Position numbers and translations under genes: made by a program. Source: Exiguobacterium sp. FSL W8-0210 (GTDB lineage: Bacteria; Bacillota; Bacilli; Exiguobacteriales; Exiguobacteriaceae). From it: a stretch of DNA of 64,000 bases. The notes beneath the pieces are model-generated. The model was not told the origin of the DNA. It made no database searches and was given only the letters and a program-made list of their open reading frames with translations. The stretch is from assembly GCF_038006045.1 (NCBI RefSeq), contig NZ_JBBOUK010000001.1:1839001-1903000 (forward strand). The letters are read 5' to 3'. Shown here one piece after another: positions 26,213 to 35,043 of this stretch (its first letter is position 1; every line of letters starts with the position of its first letter).

Positions 26213-27226
26213 TTATTGCTCAGGTACTTCGATTTTTCCAGAAACGACATCTGATTTTGCTTTCTCAAGCGCAGTCAACGTCTTCTTCGAAATCTTTTCA
26301 GATGGTACGATATCAACTCCATCTTCTTTCAGACCATAACGAATCGTTTTGCCGCCCTCGAGTTTACCATCCTTCGCTGCGTTTGCTGTATCTTCGACTG
26401 CACGGTCGACACGTTTGATGACAGAAGTCATCGTAACATCTTCCGGCATACCCTCTTCTTTTTGGTCTCGGTCGACACCAATGACTGAGACATTTTCACC
26501 GTTTTTCTTACGGTTCTTCGCCTCTGTGAAGACACCATTTCCTGTACCACCTGCTGCTGGGAAGATGATATCTGCGCCTTTACCATACATTCCAGCTGCG
26601 ATCGCTTGACCTTTTTCTGGAGCTGCGAAGTCTTCCGCATATTGGACATCGATTTTAATCTTCGGATTGACGGACTTAGCACCTGCTTCAAAACCGGCAC
26701 GGAAACGCTCGATGACGTCCATCTTCATCCCACCAACGAAACCGATATGATCTTTTTTCGTCTCCATTGCAGCAACGATCCCTGCAAGATATGCTCCTTC
26801 ATTTTCCTTGAATGTGATCGACGTGACGTTCTTTCCTTCAACGACGTTATCGATGATTGCGAATTGTGTGTCTTTGAATTGATCAGCAACTGTTTTGATA
26901 TCCTCATTGAACGTGTTCCCGATTCCGAAAACTAAATCTTCTCCCCCACGAGCAAGACGCGATAGATTCGGTTGATAATCTTGTTGCGATTTAGATTGTA
27001 GATAAGAGAACCCTTCATTCTTTTGAAGTTTGTTGTCTTTACCGTACGCTTGCAGACCTTCCCAAGCGGATTGGTTGAACGATTTATCATCGATACCACC
27101 CTTATCGGCTACCATCGCAACAGAGAATTGATCTTTTTGATCGGCTTTCTCACCTGAACCACCACAAGCAGCAAGACCAACCGTCGCTACTGACATCATC
27201 GATACGATTACCTGTTTCTTCTCCAT
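26213..27226 (-). CDS. BMP-family nucleoside-binding lipoprotein, second copy
   Basis: Paralogue of the lipoprotein at 24067, 337 aa from ATG 27226 (preceded by GAGGAGA). Lipobox VGLAAC and the same BMP blocks are present: KGGIDDKSFNQSAWEG, DLVFGIGNTF, GFVGGMKMDVI, FPAAGGTGNGVF. The ligand-site segment differs (FPAAGG versus YHAAGG), so it may favour another nucleoside. It has no transporter genes of its own and probably feeds the NupOPQ channel. Promoter, cre and operator all lie in its leader. The frame open upstream to 27424 is leader sequence, not protein. Confidence 0.9.
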   Translation of the reverse strand: MEKKQVIVSMMSVATVGLAACGGSGEKADQKDQFSVAMVADKGGIDDKSFNQSAWEGLQAYGKDNKLQKNEGFSYLQSKSQQDYQPNLSRLARGGEDLVFGIGNTFNEDIKTVADQFKDTQFAIIDNVVEGKNVTSITFKENEGAYLAGIVAAMETKKDHIGFVGGMKMDVIERFRAGFEAGAKSVNPKIKIDVQYAEDFAAPEKGQAIAAGMYGKGADIIFPAAGGTGNGVFTEAKNRKKNGENVSVIGVDRDQKEEGMPEDVTMTSVIKRVDRAVEDTANAAKDGKLEGGKTIRYGLKEDGVDIVPSEKISKKTLTALEKAKSDVVSGKIEVPEQ

Positions 27227-27249
27227 TTCATCCATCTCCTCTGCAATTA

Positions 27250-27264
27250 TGAGAGCGCTTTCAT
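27250..27264 (-). promoter_or_regulatory. cre (CcpA) site in the bmp2 leader
   Basis: Minus-strand ATGAAAGCGCTCTCA matches the cre consensus at all positions. It lies about 55-70 nt downstream of the predicted start site and 24 nt before the start codon, a roadblock position. Confidence 0.65.
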
Positions 27265-27326
27265 TATCTATTTGTGAAAAAACCGCTCCCAGCCCTCGTG
27301 TTGAAGGTCGGTCACTCATATGACTA

Positions 27327-27355
27327 AGTATGCCAAAAACACTACTGAAAATCAA
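27327..27355 (-). promoter_or_regulatory. Predicted promoter of bmp2
   Basis: Minus-strand TTGATT (27350-27355), 17 bp, CATACT (27327-27332). The -35 overlaps candidate operator 3. Confidence 0.6.
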
Positions 27356-27369
27356 CAGACGTCTGACAA
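27353..27369 (-). promoter_or_regulatory. Candidate GntR operator 3
   Basis: CAACAGACGTCTGACAA contains the perfect palindrome CAGACGTCTG and shares CAGAC-N-TCTGAC with operators 1 and 2. It overlaps the -35 of bmp2, so binding should block that promoter. Confidence 0.6.
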
Positions 27370-27526
27370 CTATTTTCATGAAAGCGATTTTATTTTTGAT
27401 ACATTTATGAATTTTTCCAGTCATTTCTATTTATACAAAATCATCATGTCTTTTTTTCATATGTCTTTTCTTGTCTTTTCTTTTTTTGAGATACCGGGTT
27501 TTCTCTATACATTTTTCTAGAAAAGA
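27370..27526. other. Remaining bmp2-ftsK intergenic DNA
   Basis: The gap between bmp2 and ftsK spans 27227-27568. Its proximal part holds the bmp2 leader, promoter and operator. This distal part is AT-rich and T-tracted, with one further cre-like string, TGAAAGCGATTTTA, at about 27379-27392. I see no gene or RNA in it. Confidence 0.5.
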
Positions 27527-27560
27527 AAAGGAAGCCCCGGAATATTCCACGACTTCCTTT
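27527..27560 (-). terminator. Terminator after ftsK
   Basis: Outer stem AAGGAAG (27528-27534) with CTTCCTT (27553-27559), inner palindrome GGAATATTCC in the loop, followed on the minus strand by TTTTCTTTT. Confidence 0.7.
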
Positions 27561-27568
27561 CTACTCGA

Positions 27569-29716
27569 TTAACGTCCCATGACGCGACGTGGTTTAGATC
27601 CTTCAGATGGACCAATTAGACCGTTTTCTTCTAACGCATCAATAAGACGGGCAGCTCGGTTGTAACCGATGCGGTACTTTCGTTGAATCATCGACGTTGA
27701 TGCCGTCTCTTGTGTCAGAATGAACTGGACGACCTCATCGTAAAGTGGATCGTCGACCTCTGTTTCGCCCTCTGGTACATCTTTTGGAATCATCGCTTCA
27801 ACATACTGTGCCTTTTGCTGACTGATGACATGATTGACGACCTTCTCGACTTCTTCGTCCGATAAAAAGGCTCCTTGTACGCGGACCGGTTTGTTCATGC
27901 CGTTACCAAGTAACAACATATCTCCTCGTCCGAGCAATTTATCAGCGCCTCCTGTATCAAGAATCGTCCGTGAGTCGGTCGCACTTGATACACTGAATGC
28001 GATCCGCGACGGGATATTCGCCTTGATGACACCGGTGATGATGTCAACACTCGGACGCTGCGTCGCAATGACCATATGAATTCCTGCTGCTCGCGCCATT
28101 TGTGCAAGTCGCATGATCGCATCTTCGACTTCGTTTGACGCGACCATCATCAAGTCAGCTAACTCATCGACGATGACAACGATGTAAGGTAATCGTTGAT
28201 GCACTTTCTCCTCTGCGTTCATCTTATCAATCAGTGCATTGTAGCCTTCGATGTTGCGCGCTCCGTTTTGACTGAAGATCTCATAACGGCGTTCCATTTC
28301 CGAGACGACCTGTTTTAATGCCTGTGCCGCTTTTTTAGGATCGGTGACGACGGGCGCTAAGAGGTGCGGAATGCCGTTGTAGACATTCAATTCGACCATT
28401 TTCGGGTCAATCATCATCAAGCGGACTTCATCCGGTCGTGCCCGCATCAATATCGAGACAATCATCCCATTGATACAGACCGATTTACCGGAACCCGTCG
28501 AACCGGCAACTAAGACGTGTGGCATCTTATTCAACTTCGCTGTCACCGTCTCACCAGAAATGCTTCGTCCGAGTGCAACGAGCAAACGATCGCTGTCGGA
28601 TTGGACGCTCTCCGCTCCTAGTACTTCTCGAAGTGATACCATGGCGACTTCACGGTTCGGCACCTCGATTCCAACAGCCGCTTTACCCGGAATCGGTGCT
28701 TCGATCCGGATATCTTTTGCGGCTAACGCTAGCGCTAAGTCATCGGCGAGTCCCGTGATTCGACTAAGCTTGATTCCTTGTTTTGGTTCAATCTCGTACT
28801 TCGTAACACTTGGTCCGAGATGAATCTTTAAGACTTTTGCTCCGATCCCGAATGACTTTAAGGTCGCAATCAATTTCGTCGCATTGTCCTTCAGTCGTTT
28901 GTTCTCACCGGACAAGTCTTTTGATGTTGGTTCTGCTAACAAATCAAGCGACGGCAATTGATAACCGTCGGGTGTCTCTGTCATCGTCAACGGTCCTTGT
29001 GTCTCCGCTGCTTGCGGTTCAACATGATCCGTGAAACCGATGATCGGAACATCTTGAATGTTAACGGAAGGATCTTCTGCTTCCTGTTCCGTTTCGATCG
29101 GTTCCTCGACAGTTGCTGGTCGCAACGTCTTCGTTTTTTTCTCACGAACTGGTTTCGCTTTCAACTCTTTTTCGACACGAGGACGTGGTGTTCGTTCACG
29201 ATTGCGAAACTCTTCTGCACGTTCCCGGAGCCCAAGCCACAGCTCACCATAAAACGATGGGCGTAGGATATGAACGGCCGTTCCGATGAAGAACAGACCA
29301 ATCAAGAAGGCACCCGCGCTCGAAATATAATAAGCTGCGTTTTGATAGAGCCATCCATTGAGAATGCCACGCGGTGCTCCGAGCAATAGATCAATCCAGA
29401 CGACTGAACCCATCAGTAACATCGACCATGCCCATTTCTGAGCACGCGACGCATTCGAGAGGAGTAAAAGTAGCACAGCACCGATTCCACCATATAATAA
29501 GGAACCGAACTGACCAATTAACCGCTCTCCTCCATCGGCTAGCGTCAGTCCGACTTTCCCGAACTCCCCGAAAGCGAGAACGAAAGCTAGTAATGAGACG
29601 ATTGCGATGATGGTCGCATATGTACGATACGCAATCGGCTGACGTTGTTTCTTCGCTGCCGGTCGTTTCCGTGGCGGCGTTTTTTTTCGTACAGGTTTTC
29701 GTTTCGTCGTCGCCAT
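27569..29716 (-). CDS. ftsK: FtsK/SpoIIIE DNA translocase
   Basis: Septal motor that pumps chromosome ends through the closing septum. The 715-aa product has a very basic N-terminus, about four membrane helices before residue 155, a Pro/Glu-rich linker, then the motor with Walker A GSTGSGKS and Walker [13 protein letters not shown], and a C-terminal gamma winged helix ([18 protein letters not shown]) that reads KOPS/SRS sites. Position between rnjB and the gntR gene matches spoIIIE. Since spore genes are missing around it, a role in vegetative division is more likely. tepA and ylzJ, found here in Bacillus, are absent. Confidence 0.95.
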   Translation of the reverse strand: MATTKRKPVRKKTPPRKRPAAKKQRQPIAYRTYATIIAIVSLLAFVLAFGEFGKVGLTLADGGERLIGQFGSLLYGGIGAVLLLLLSNASRAQKWAWSMLLMGSVVWIDLLLGAPRGILNGWLYQNAAYYISSAGAFLIGLFFIGTAVHILRPSFYGELWLGLRERAEEFRNRERTPRPRVEKELKAKPVREKKTKTLRPATVEEPIETEQEAEDPSVNIQDVPIIGFTDHVEPQAAETQGPLTMTETPDGYQLPSLDLLAEPTSKDLSGENKRLKDNATKLIATLKSFGIGAKVLKIHLGPSVTKYEIEPKQGIKLSRITGLADDLALALAAKDIRIEAPIPGKAAVGIEVPNREVAMVSLREVLGAESVQSDSDRLLVALGRSISGETVTAKLNKMPHVLVAGSTGSGKSVCINGMIVSILMRARPDEVRLMMIDPKMVELNVYNGIPHLLAPVVTDPKKAAQALKQVVSEMERRYEIFSQNGARNIEGYNALIDKMNAEEKVHQRLPYIVVIVDELADLMMVASNEVEDAIMRLAQMARAAGIHMVIATQRPSVDIITGVIKANIPSRIAFSVSSATDSRTILDTGGADKLLGRGDMLLLGNGMNKPVRVQGAFLSDEEVEKVVNHVISQQKAQYVEAMIPKDVPEGETEVDDPLYDEVVQFILTQETASTSMIQRKYRIGYNRAARLIDALEENGLIGPSEGSKPRRVMGR

Positions 29717-29740
29717 ACGTCATCCCTCCTGATAAAAAAA

Positions 29741-29776
29741 CGGCTCAGTGGACCAGGTATTGGTCAATCTGAGCCG
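29741..29776 (-). terminator. Terminator after rnjB
   Basis: Stem CGGCTCAG with CTGAGCCG, further pairing inside, T7 on the minus strand, 9 nt past the stop. Confidence 0.9.
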
Positions 29777-29784
29777 CTCGTTTG

Positions 29785-31449
29785 TTAAATCTCCATGATG
29801 ATCGGAAGAATCATCGGGCGGCGTTTCGTCTGTTCATAGAGATAAGCACTCAGTTTATCTCGAATCAACGACTTCATCTCCGTCCAATCCAATTCTCCGT
29901 TTAATTTACCTTGTAGTTGTTTCGCAACGATTCGGTTCGCTTCGTTGATCATATCCTCTGATTCACGCATGTAGACGAATCCGCGAGAGATGATTTCCGG
30001 TCCCGAGACGATCGTTTTGTTTTTCCGGCTGATCGTAATGACACAAAGGACGACACCGTCTTGCGATAACAAGCGACGATCACGAAGAACGATGTTTCCG
30101 ACATCACCCACACCGATTCCGTCGATCAAGACGTTTCCGGCGTTCACTTTGCGCGACATCCGTGCTTTGCGCTTCTCGAATTCAACGACATCCCCATTCT
30201 CGATAATGAAGATGTTGTTCGCATTGACGCCAACCGTCTGTGCGAGACGACTGTGTGCCTTTTGCATCCGGAATTCTCCGTGAATCGGTAGGAAGAATTT
30301 CGGTTTGATCAAGTTTAGCATCAGCTTCAGATCTTCCGCATGACCGTGACCGGACACGTGTACTTTCCGTTGGTTGTAAATGACATTCGCACCGGCACGG
30401 AATAAGAGATCGATCGTTTTCGAAACCGACTTTTCGTTACCTGGAATCGGCGAAGCCGCAACGACGACCGTATCGTTCAAGCGAATATTGACTTGCTTAT
30501 GTGCATTACGCGCCATTCGTGTCAAGGCTGCCATCGGCTCACCTTGCGATCCTGTCGTCAAGATGACGACTTGGTTATCGTCGAGGCGGTTGATGTCAGA
30601 TAGATCAATCAATGTTTTCTGTTTGAAGCGTAAATAATTCAGACGCTGTGCCACTTCGACGTTATTGACCATGCTACGACCGACGACCGCTACTTTTCGA
30701 TTGTTCGCTTCTGCTGCCGCAAACACTTGTTGTAGACGATGAATGTTCGAAGCGAATGAAGCGACGATGACACGACCTGGTGCCTCATAGATGACGTCGT
30801 TCAGTTCAGAACCGACGATCGATTCTGATCCAGACATCCCTGGTCGCTCTGCATTCGTTGAGTCAGACAGTAAGCAAAGCACTCCCCGTTGACCAATTGC
30901 TGCAATCTTCCCGAAATCCGCCTGTTTTCCATCAACTGGTGTGTAATCGAACTTGAAATCCCCTGTATGGACGATCGCACCTTGAGATGTTTGAATACAT
31001 ACCCCGACTGCATCCGGAATCGAGTGGTTGACCCGGAAGAACGTAATAAAATGACCTGCAACGGTTAATTTCGTCTTGGCATCAATTGGACGAAGATCTG
31101 CCTTTTTCAATAAACCGGCTTCTTTTAATTTGTGTTCAATCAAACCGAGCGTCAAACGTGTTCCGTAAACCGGTACTTTTAAGTCACGCAAGACGTAACT
31201 GAGTGCCCCGATATGATCCTCGTGACCATGGGTAATGAAAATCCCCTGAATCCGCTCTTTGTTTTCTTTTAAATAACTGATGTCTGGAATGACTTTATCG
31301 ATTCCAAGCATCTCATCTCCTGGGAACATCAACCCGGCATCGATGACGAAGATGTCCTCGTCGAGTTCGACGACGTACATGTTCTTCCCGATCTCACCGG
31401 CGCCACCAAGAGCAAAGACGCTTACTTTTTCCGTCTTCTTCTTTGACAC
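29785..31449 (-). CDS. rnjB: Ribonuclease J
   Basis: Metallo-beta-lactamase/beta-CASP ribonuclease of mRNA decay and rRNA processing. The 554-aa product has the full metal motif HGHEDHIG (His74, His76, Asp78, His79), a later GDFKFDYTPVDG, and the beta-CASP HVSGHGHAEDL block. Start is GTG 31449 after GGAGG. The neighbourhood (next to ftsK/spoIIIE) corresponds to rnjB, RNase J2, of B. subtilis, so I use that symbol; sequence alone does not separate J1 from J2 with certainty. Confidence 0.9.
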   Translation of the reverse strand: MSKKKTEKVSVFALGGAGEIGKNMYVVELDEDIFVIDAGLMFPGDEMLGIDKVIPDISYLKENKERIQGIFITHGHEDHIGALSYVLRDLKVPVYGTRLTLGLIEHKLKEAGLLKKADLRPIDAKTKLTVAGHFITFFRVNHSIPDAVGVCIQTSQGAIVHTGDFKFDYTPVDGKQADFGKIAAIGQRGVLCLLSDSTNAERPGMSGSESIVGSELNDVIYEAPGRVIVASFASNIHRLQQVFAAAEANNRKVAVVGRSMVNNVEVAQRLNYLRFKQKTLIDLSDINRLDDNQVVILTTGSQGEPMAALTRMARNAHKQVNIRLNDTVVVAASPIPGNEKSVSKTIDLLFRAGANVIYNQRKVHVSGHGHAEDLKLMLNLIKPKFFLPIHGEFRMQKAHSRLAQTVGVNANNIFIIENGDVVEFEKRKARMSRKVNAGNVLIDGIGVGDVGNIVLRDRRLLSQDGVVLCVITISRKNKTIVSGPEIISRGFVYMRESEDMINEANRIVAKQLQGKLNGELDWTEMKSLIRDKLSAYLYEQTKRRPMILPIIMEI

Positions 31450-31563
31450 AACATGACCTCCTATAATTCATATTCACTTTTCGTGAGCCGTCCACTTATC
31501 ACTATCACTATTCTAGCCGAATTTTCACAATCTGCCAACAATCGGACTAGGAAATCTAAAAAA

Positions 31564-31600
31564 AACGTCATTCCTGCCTCATTACTCCAGGAATGACGTT
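31564..31600 (-). terminator. Terminator of the murE-femX-carboxypeptidase operon
   Basis: Perfect 13-bp stem (31564-31576 with 31588-31600), 11-nt loop, T8 on the minus strand, 3 nt past the stop codon. Confidence 0.92.
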
Positions 31601-31602
31601 GA

Positions 31603-32265
31603 TCACGTATTCAACAAATCTTCGACTTCTTCCGTTCGTTTCGCTTTTTCCGAACGGCTTGGACGTTCACCAGCCTTCAGTTCGTCGAGCGAATACCCGA
31701 ACGTCATCTCAAAATGAGGATAGTCGACGAATCGTTTCCAATCGCCTCCCCATTCGAAACCGAGCGCTTTTCCGATATCCGCGACTTCGCGCCAATCACT
31801 TTTCCCAGACCGATTCCCGTCATACTCAAGGTCATACGAAATCTGGCCATTCACGAGCTGAACGAAATCGACAGCGAGTCCATAATTATGCATCGATTCA
31901 CCGCCACGTGCATTCGTGACGACTTCACCTGCCTTAGAACGTCCTTGTTCATAAAGCGCATTCTGTTGCTGAATCGAGCGGTATCCTTGCGTAATCTTGA
32001 TATCGATATTGTAGCACGAATGCGCAACACGGATCAGATCCTTTGCCCCTGCCTCGACAGCAGGGTGGAGACGCTTCAGGTTCGTCTCGCTTGCATTGAT
32101 TAAGCGATCTTCCCCCGCTACATCTCGTGGACAACTATCAATCCCGAGCTCCGGTTGATCCATTAAAATCGTCGGCATCCGATTCATGGATGCCGCAAGA
32201 AACAATCCAATCGCAAACATCGTCAATAAAAATACGATCCAACCGAAGATTGTTCCCCGTTTCAT
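31603..32265 (-). CDS. M15-family D-Ala-D-Ala carboxypeptidase / peptidoglycan endopeptidase
   Basis: Secreted or membrane-tethered Zn peptidase acting on peptidoglycan stem peptides. The 220-aa product has one N-terminal membrane helix (about 5-26) and an M15 domain with zinc ligands His126 and Asp133 in SMHNYGLAVDF and His184 in PHFEM, the pattern of VanY/CwlK proteins. Whether it is an L-Ala-D-Glu endopeptidase (CwlK-like) or a DD-carboxypeptidase is not decidable by eye. Its ATG overlaps the femX stop, so it is made together with MurE and the bridge-forming transferase. Confidence 0.85.
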   Translation of the reverse strand: MKRGTIFGWIVFLLTMFAIGLFLAASMNRMPTILMDQPELGIDSCPRDVAGEDRLINASETNLKRLHPAVEAGAKDLIRVAHSCYNIDIKITQGYRSIQQQNALYEQGRSKAGEVVTNARGGESMHNYGLAVDFVQLVNGQISYDLEYDGNRSGKSDWREVADIGKALGFEWGGDWKRFVDYPHFEMTFGYSLDELKAGERPSRSEKAKRTEEVEDLLNT

Positions 32266-33524
32266 CAGCGGCGAAGCTTCTTCCGAAGTTTTTGTAGAAT
32301 CGGTAACCCAGTCTCAAGCAACAGATAGAGCGGACGATTGAGTACATAATCGAACTCACCGATTTTTTCAATCATCCGGCTGCCCCAACCAGATTTAAAG
32401 GCGTAGAGTCCCGCGTAATGATCATCCGGGTCTGTCGAACCACTGACTCCACCGAAGTCATAGGAGAGCGCACCATGTTCTTTCGCATATTGCATCATCG
32501 TCCATTGCATCAAGTGGTTCGGCATGAACTCCCGGTACTCGTTCGATGAAGCGCCGTATAAGTAATACGAGCGACGACCAGCAAGCGTCAAAAGACCACC
32601 AGATAGGATGACACCGTTTGGATGTTTAGCAGCAATCGTCATCAGTTCTGTCTTCGACTTCTCTGCTTTTTCGATTTGTGCTGTCGTCTGCTCCAAGCGA
32701 TTGTTTAAGCTTTTTAGCTTCTTCTCGGCCGTCTCTTTCTCGAGCTGACGATGAATTTTCGAGAGTTCCTTGTCAGCTTGAAGTAATAAGGCTTCTGTAT
32801 TCTCAAGCGCACGAACGACATCGAGTTTCGTCAAAAACAAGACTGCATCACCTTTTGGGTGAAGATGATCGTACAGATTTTCGAAATAATCCAGACCGCG
32901 GATTGAAAAACCATCCCGTTCGCCCGTCTCGACCATCAGCTTCGCGAATGTCTTTAGCCCTTCACGATCTGCTTGTTCGCATACGATCCCTTTGCGTTCA
33001 GCAAGGCGGACGTTGTAGCGGAACTTCGAATGGAAACCGTCGAAGATCTCTTTTTCTGTCCCTACAAGACTCGTCTCCATCGTAAAGCGTGGCTGCGCGT
33101 AGTCAAAACCGCCACCGAAGCCATTATGTTTGAAGCCAAGTCCTTGCATCTCCTGCAACAGACCAGGATATTCTTCCCGCTCGACGTTTGGATCAAATTT
33201 AATCGCAATTGCCTTCTGTTGTTTTGCGACACGAATCGCTTCGTCACGAAGGGCGCGAAGTGCGTCCGTATCTGTATAATCGACGACGAAACCGCGCGGT
33301 GCATAACAAAGCGTGAACGGTAGCTTCGGTACTTTCTTGAACAAAAGAAGACCAACTCCGGCAATCTCACCGGAAGCCGTTCCGACCGCGATCCGTTCAT
33401 GTGTCCATCCTGTCGCGCTTTTGACTTCTCCCCATGCTGGAAGCTGGAGTAAGTCACCTTTGGGATGTGTTTTTACGAATGTTTCAAATTGATCTATGGT
33501 TACAACGATTGGTTGATAAGTCAC
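32265..33524 (-). CDS. femX: FemABX-family peptidoglycan bridge aminoacyltransferase
   Basis: Transfers an amino acid from aminoacyl-tRNA to lipid II to begin the interpeptide bridge. The 419-aa product has the two-lobed GNAT-like fold with the helical coiled-coil arm inserted at about 250-295 (Lys/Glu-rich) that typifies FemABX and binds tRNA; later GGLLTLAGRRSYYLYGASS and YDFGGVSG blocks are characteristic. Start is GTG 33524, overlapping the murE stop as GTGA with GGAGG ahead. Glycine as donor is inferred from FemX and from the Lys-Gly wall reported for Exiguobacterium; sequence alone does not show it. Confidence 0.9.
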   Translation of the reverse strand: MTYQPIVVTIDQFETFVKTHPKGDLLQLPAWGEVKSATGWTHERIAVGTASGEIAGVGLLLFKKVPKLPFTLCYAPRGFVVDYTDTDALRALRDEAIRVAKQQKAIAIKFDPNVEREEYPGLLQEMQGLGFKHNGFGGGFDYAQPRFTMETSLVGTEKEIFDGFHSKFRYNVRLAERKGIVCEQADREGLKTFAKLMVETGERDGFSIRGLDYFENLYDHLHPKGDAVLFLTKLDVVRALENTEALLLQADKELSKIHRQLEKETAEKKLKSLNNRLEQTTAQIEKAEKSKTELMTIAAKHPNGVILSGGLLTLAGRRSYYLYGASSNEYREFMPNHLMQWTMMQYAKEHGALSYDFGGVSGSTDPDDHYAGLYAFKSGWGSRMIEKIGEFDYVLNRPLYLLLETGLPILQKLRKKLRR

Positions 33525-34984
33525 TTCTGTTCCTCCATTTGCCGTATCATCTCTTTGACGATGACTTCCTCATCGAGAGGGATTTTCTCATCCCCAATGA
33601 TTTGATATTTTTCATGGCCCTTACCGGCTAAGATGACGATATTGTCTGGTCGTGCGAGTCGCGCTGCGTAACGCACGGCCTCTTCCCGATCACCGATTTC
33701 AACGAACTGATCGTGGGTCATCCCTTTGGCGATGCCGGATGTAATCGACTCATATGCTTCATATCGTGGATCATCCGTTGTGATGACGACGGTTCCTGCG
33801 TAAGTCGAAGCGAGTTCGCCCATCTTCGGTCGTTTCGTCACGTCGCGGTTTCCACCTGTCCCGATCAGGAAGACGATCTTTTCCTTCGGTACGTCAACGA
33901 GTGCTTTCAGACATTGTTCGATGCCGTCAGGCGTATGCGCATAGTCGACATAGACGTTATATCCTTCAATCGGCAAGCGTTGCATCCGACCTTTTGCCGG
34001 ACGGATTGCTGAAATCGCGCCTGCGATCGTCGCTAGATCGTATCCGCAAGACAAGAGGATCCCTGTCGCAAGCAACAGATTATAGACGTTAAAGCGACCG
34101 ATGAAGTTCGCCGTGACATCGACTTGTTCTTCCTTGTACAGCATCGTGAACGTCGTTTGTTGAAGCGACTGTTCAATCGCTGTTGCTCGGAGGTCAGCTG
34201 CGTTGTCGATGCCGTATGTCATGACACGAGCACCTGTCATCATCTCATACAGCTCACTCGTCGGATCATCCGCATTCAAGACCGCGACTTTCTCTGTCGA
34301 CAGCCGTTGACCGAGTTGTGCAAATAACAATCCTTTGGCACGCGCATAGTTTTCAAATGTTTTGTGAAAATCAAGGTGATCATGCGTCAGATTCGTGAAT
34401 CCCGCAACATCGTAATCGACACCCGTTACCCGACCAAGCTCTAATCCATGTGAAGAGACTTCCATGATGACATCTTGGACATCTTCTTCGTGCATCTGAT
34501 ACAGAAAGGCTTGTAACTCGGAGCTTTGTGGTGTCGTATTGCGACTTGGCACGACGCGGTCACCAATCTTGACTTCAACCGTACCGATGATGCCCGTCTT
34601 CCGACCAAGGTGCGCTAATATATCACGGACGATCGTCGTCGTCGTCGTTTTCCCATTCGTTCCCGTAATACCAATCATCCGCATCTTTTCAGAAGGATAA
34701 TCATAGAATTTGCCAGCCAACTCGGCAATGGCACGTGATGTACTACGAACAAGAATGACAGGAATCGACACGTCGACCGGTTGTTCCGCAACGATCGCGA
34801 CCGCTCCTTGTGCTTCCGCCTGTTTAGCATAGTCGTGTCCATCAACAGTATATCCTTTGATGGCGACGAACAATGTTCCCGGTTTAACATCCCGTGAATC
34901 GGTCGTAATGGACGTAACGTCCACTTCTACCATTCGTTCGATTTTTTGCGTCTGTATGACTTGAATCAATTCAGCTAAATTCAA
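33521..34984 (-). CDS. murE: UDP-N-acetylmuramoyl-tripeptide synthetase MurE
   Basis: Adds the third residue (L-Lys or meso-DAP) to UDP-MurNAc-L-Ala-D-Glu. The 487-aa product has the ATP loop GITGTNGKTTT at about 105-115, the SSHGLELGRV block with the carbamylated-Lys region, and the C-terminal KGHEKYQ. The substrate loop reads DDPRYE at 404-409, not the DNPR usual in DAP-adding enzymes. Start is TTG 34984 after AAGGAA. It leads an overlapping murE-femX-M15 peptidase operon, which favours Lys as substrate; that is inference. Confidence 0.93.
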   Translation of the reverse strand: MNLAELIQVIQTQKIERMVEVDVTSITTDSRDVKPGTLFVAIKGYTVDGHDYAKQAEAQGAVAIVAEQPVDVSIPVILVRSTSRAIAELAGKFYDYPSEKMRMIGITGTNGKTTTTTIVRDILAHLGRKTGIIGTVEVKIGDRVVPSRNTTPQSSELQAFLYQMHEEDVQDVIMEVSSHGLELGRVTGVDYDVAGFTNLTHDHLDFHKTFENYARAKGLLFAQLGQRLSTEKVAVLNADDPTSELYEMMTGARVMTYGIDNAADLRATAIEQSLQQTTFTMLYKEEQVDVTANFIGRFNVYNLLLATGILLSCGYDLATIAGAISAIRPAKGRMQRLPIEGYNVYVDYAHTPDGIEQCLKALVDVPKEKIVFLIGTGGNRDVTKRPKMGELASTYAGTVVITTDDPRYEAYESITSGIAKGMTHDQFVEIGDREEAVRYAARLARPDNIVILAGKGHEKYQIIGDEKIPLDEEVIVKEMIRQMEEQK

Positions 34985-35043
34985 CGGTATTCCTTCTTTC
35001 TCGACATCGTCATTTCATATGTTTCATCTATTCCGTTCTGCTA

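Noticed and set aside
27227-27424. N-terminal extension of the second BMP lipoprotein
   Set aside because: The lipoprotein signal peptide begins at 27226 with a good Shine-Dalgarno; the extension covers promoter, operator and cre.
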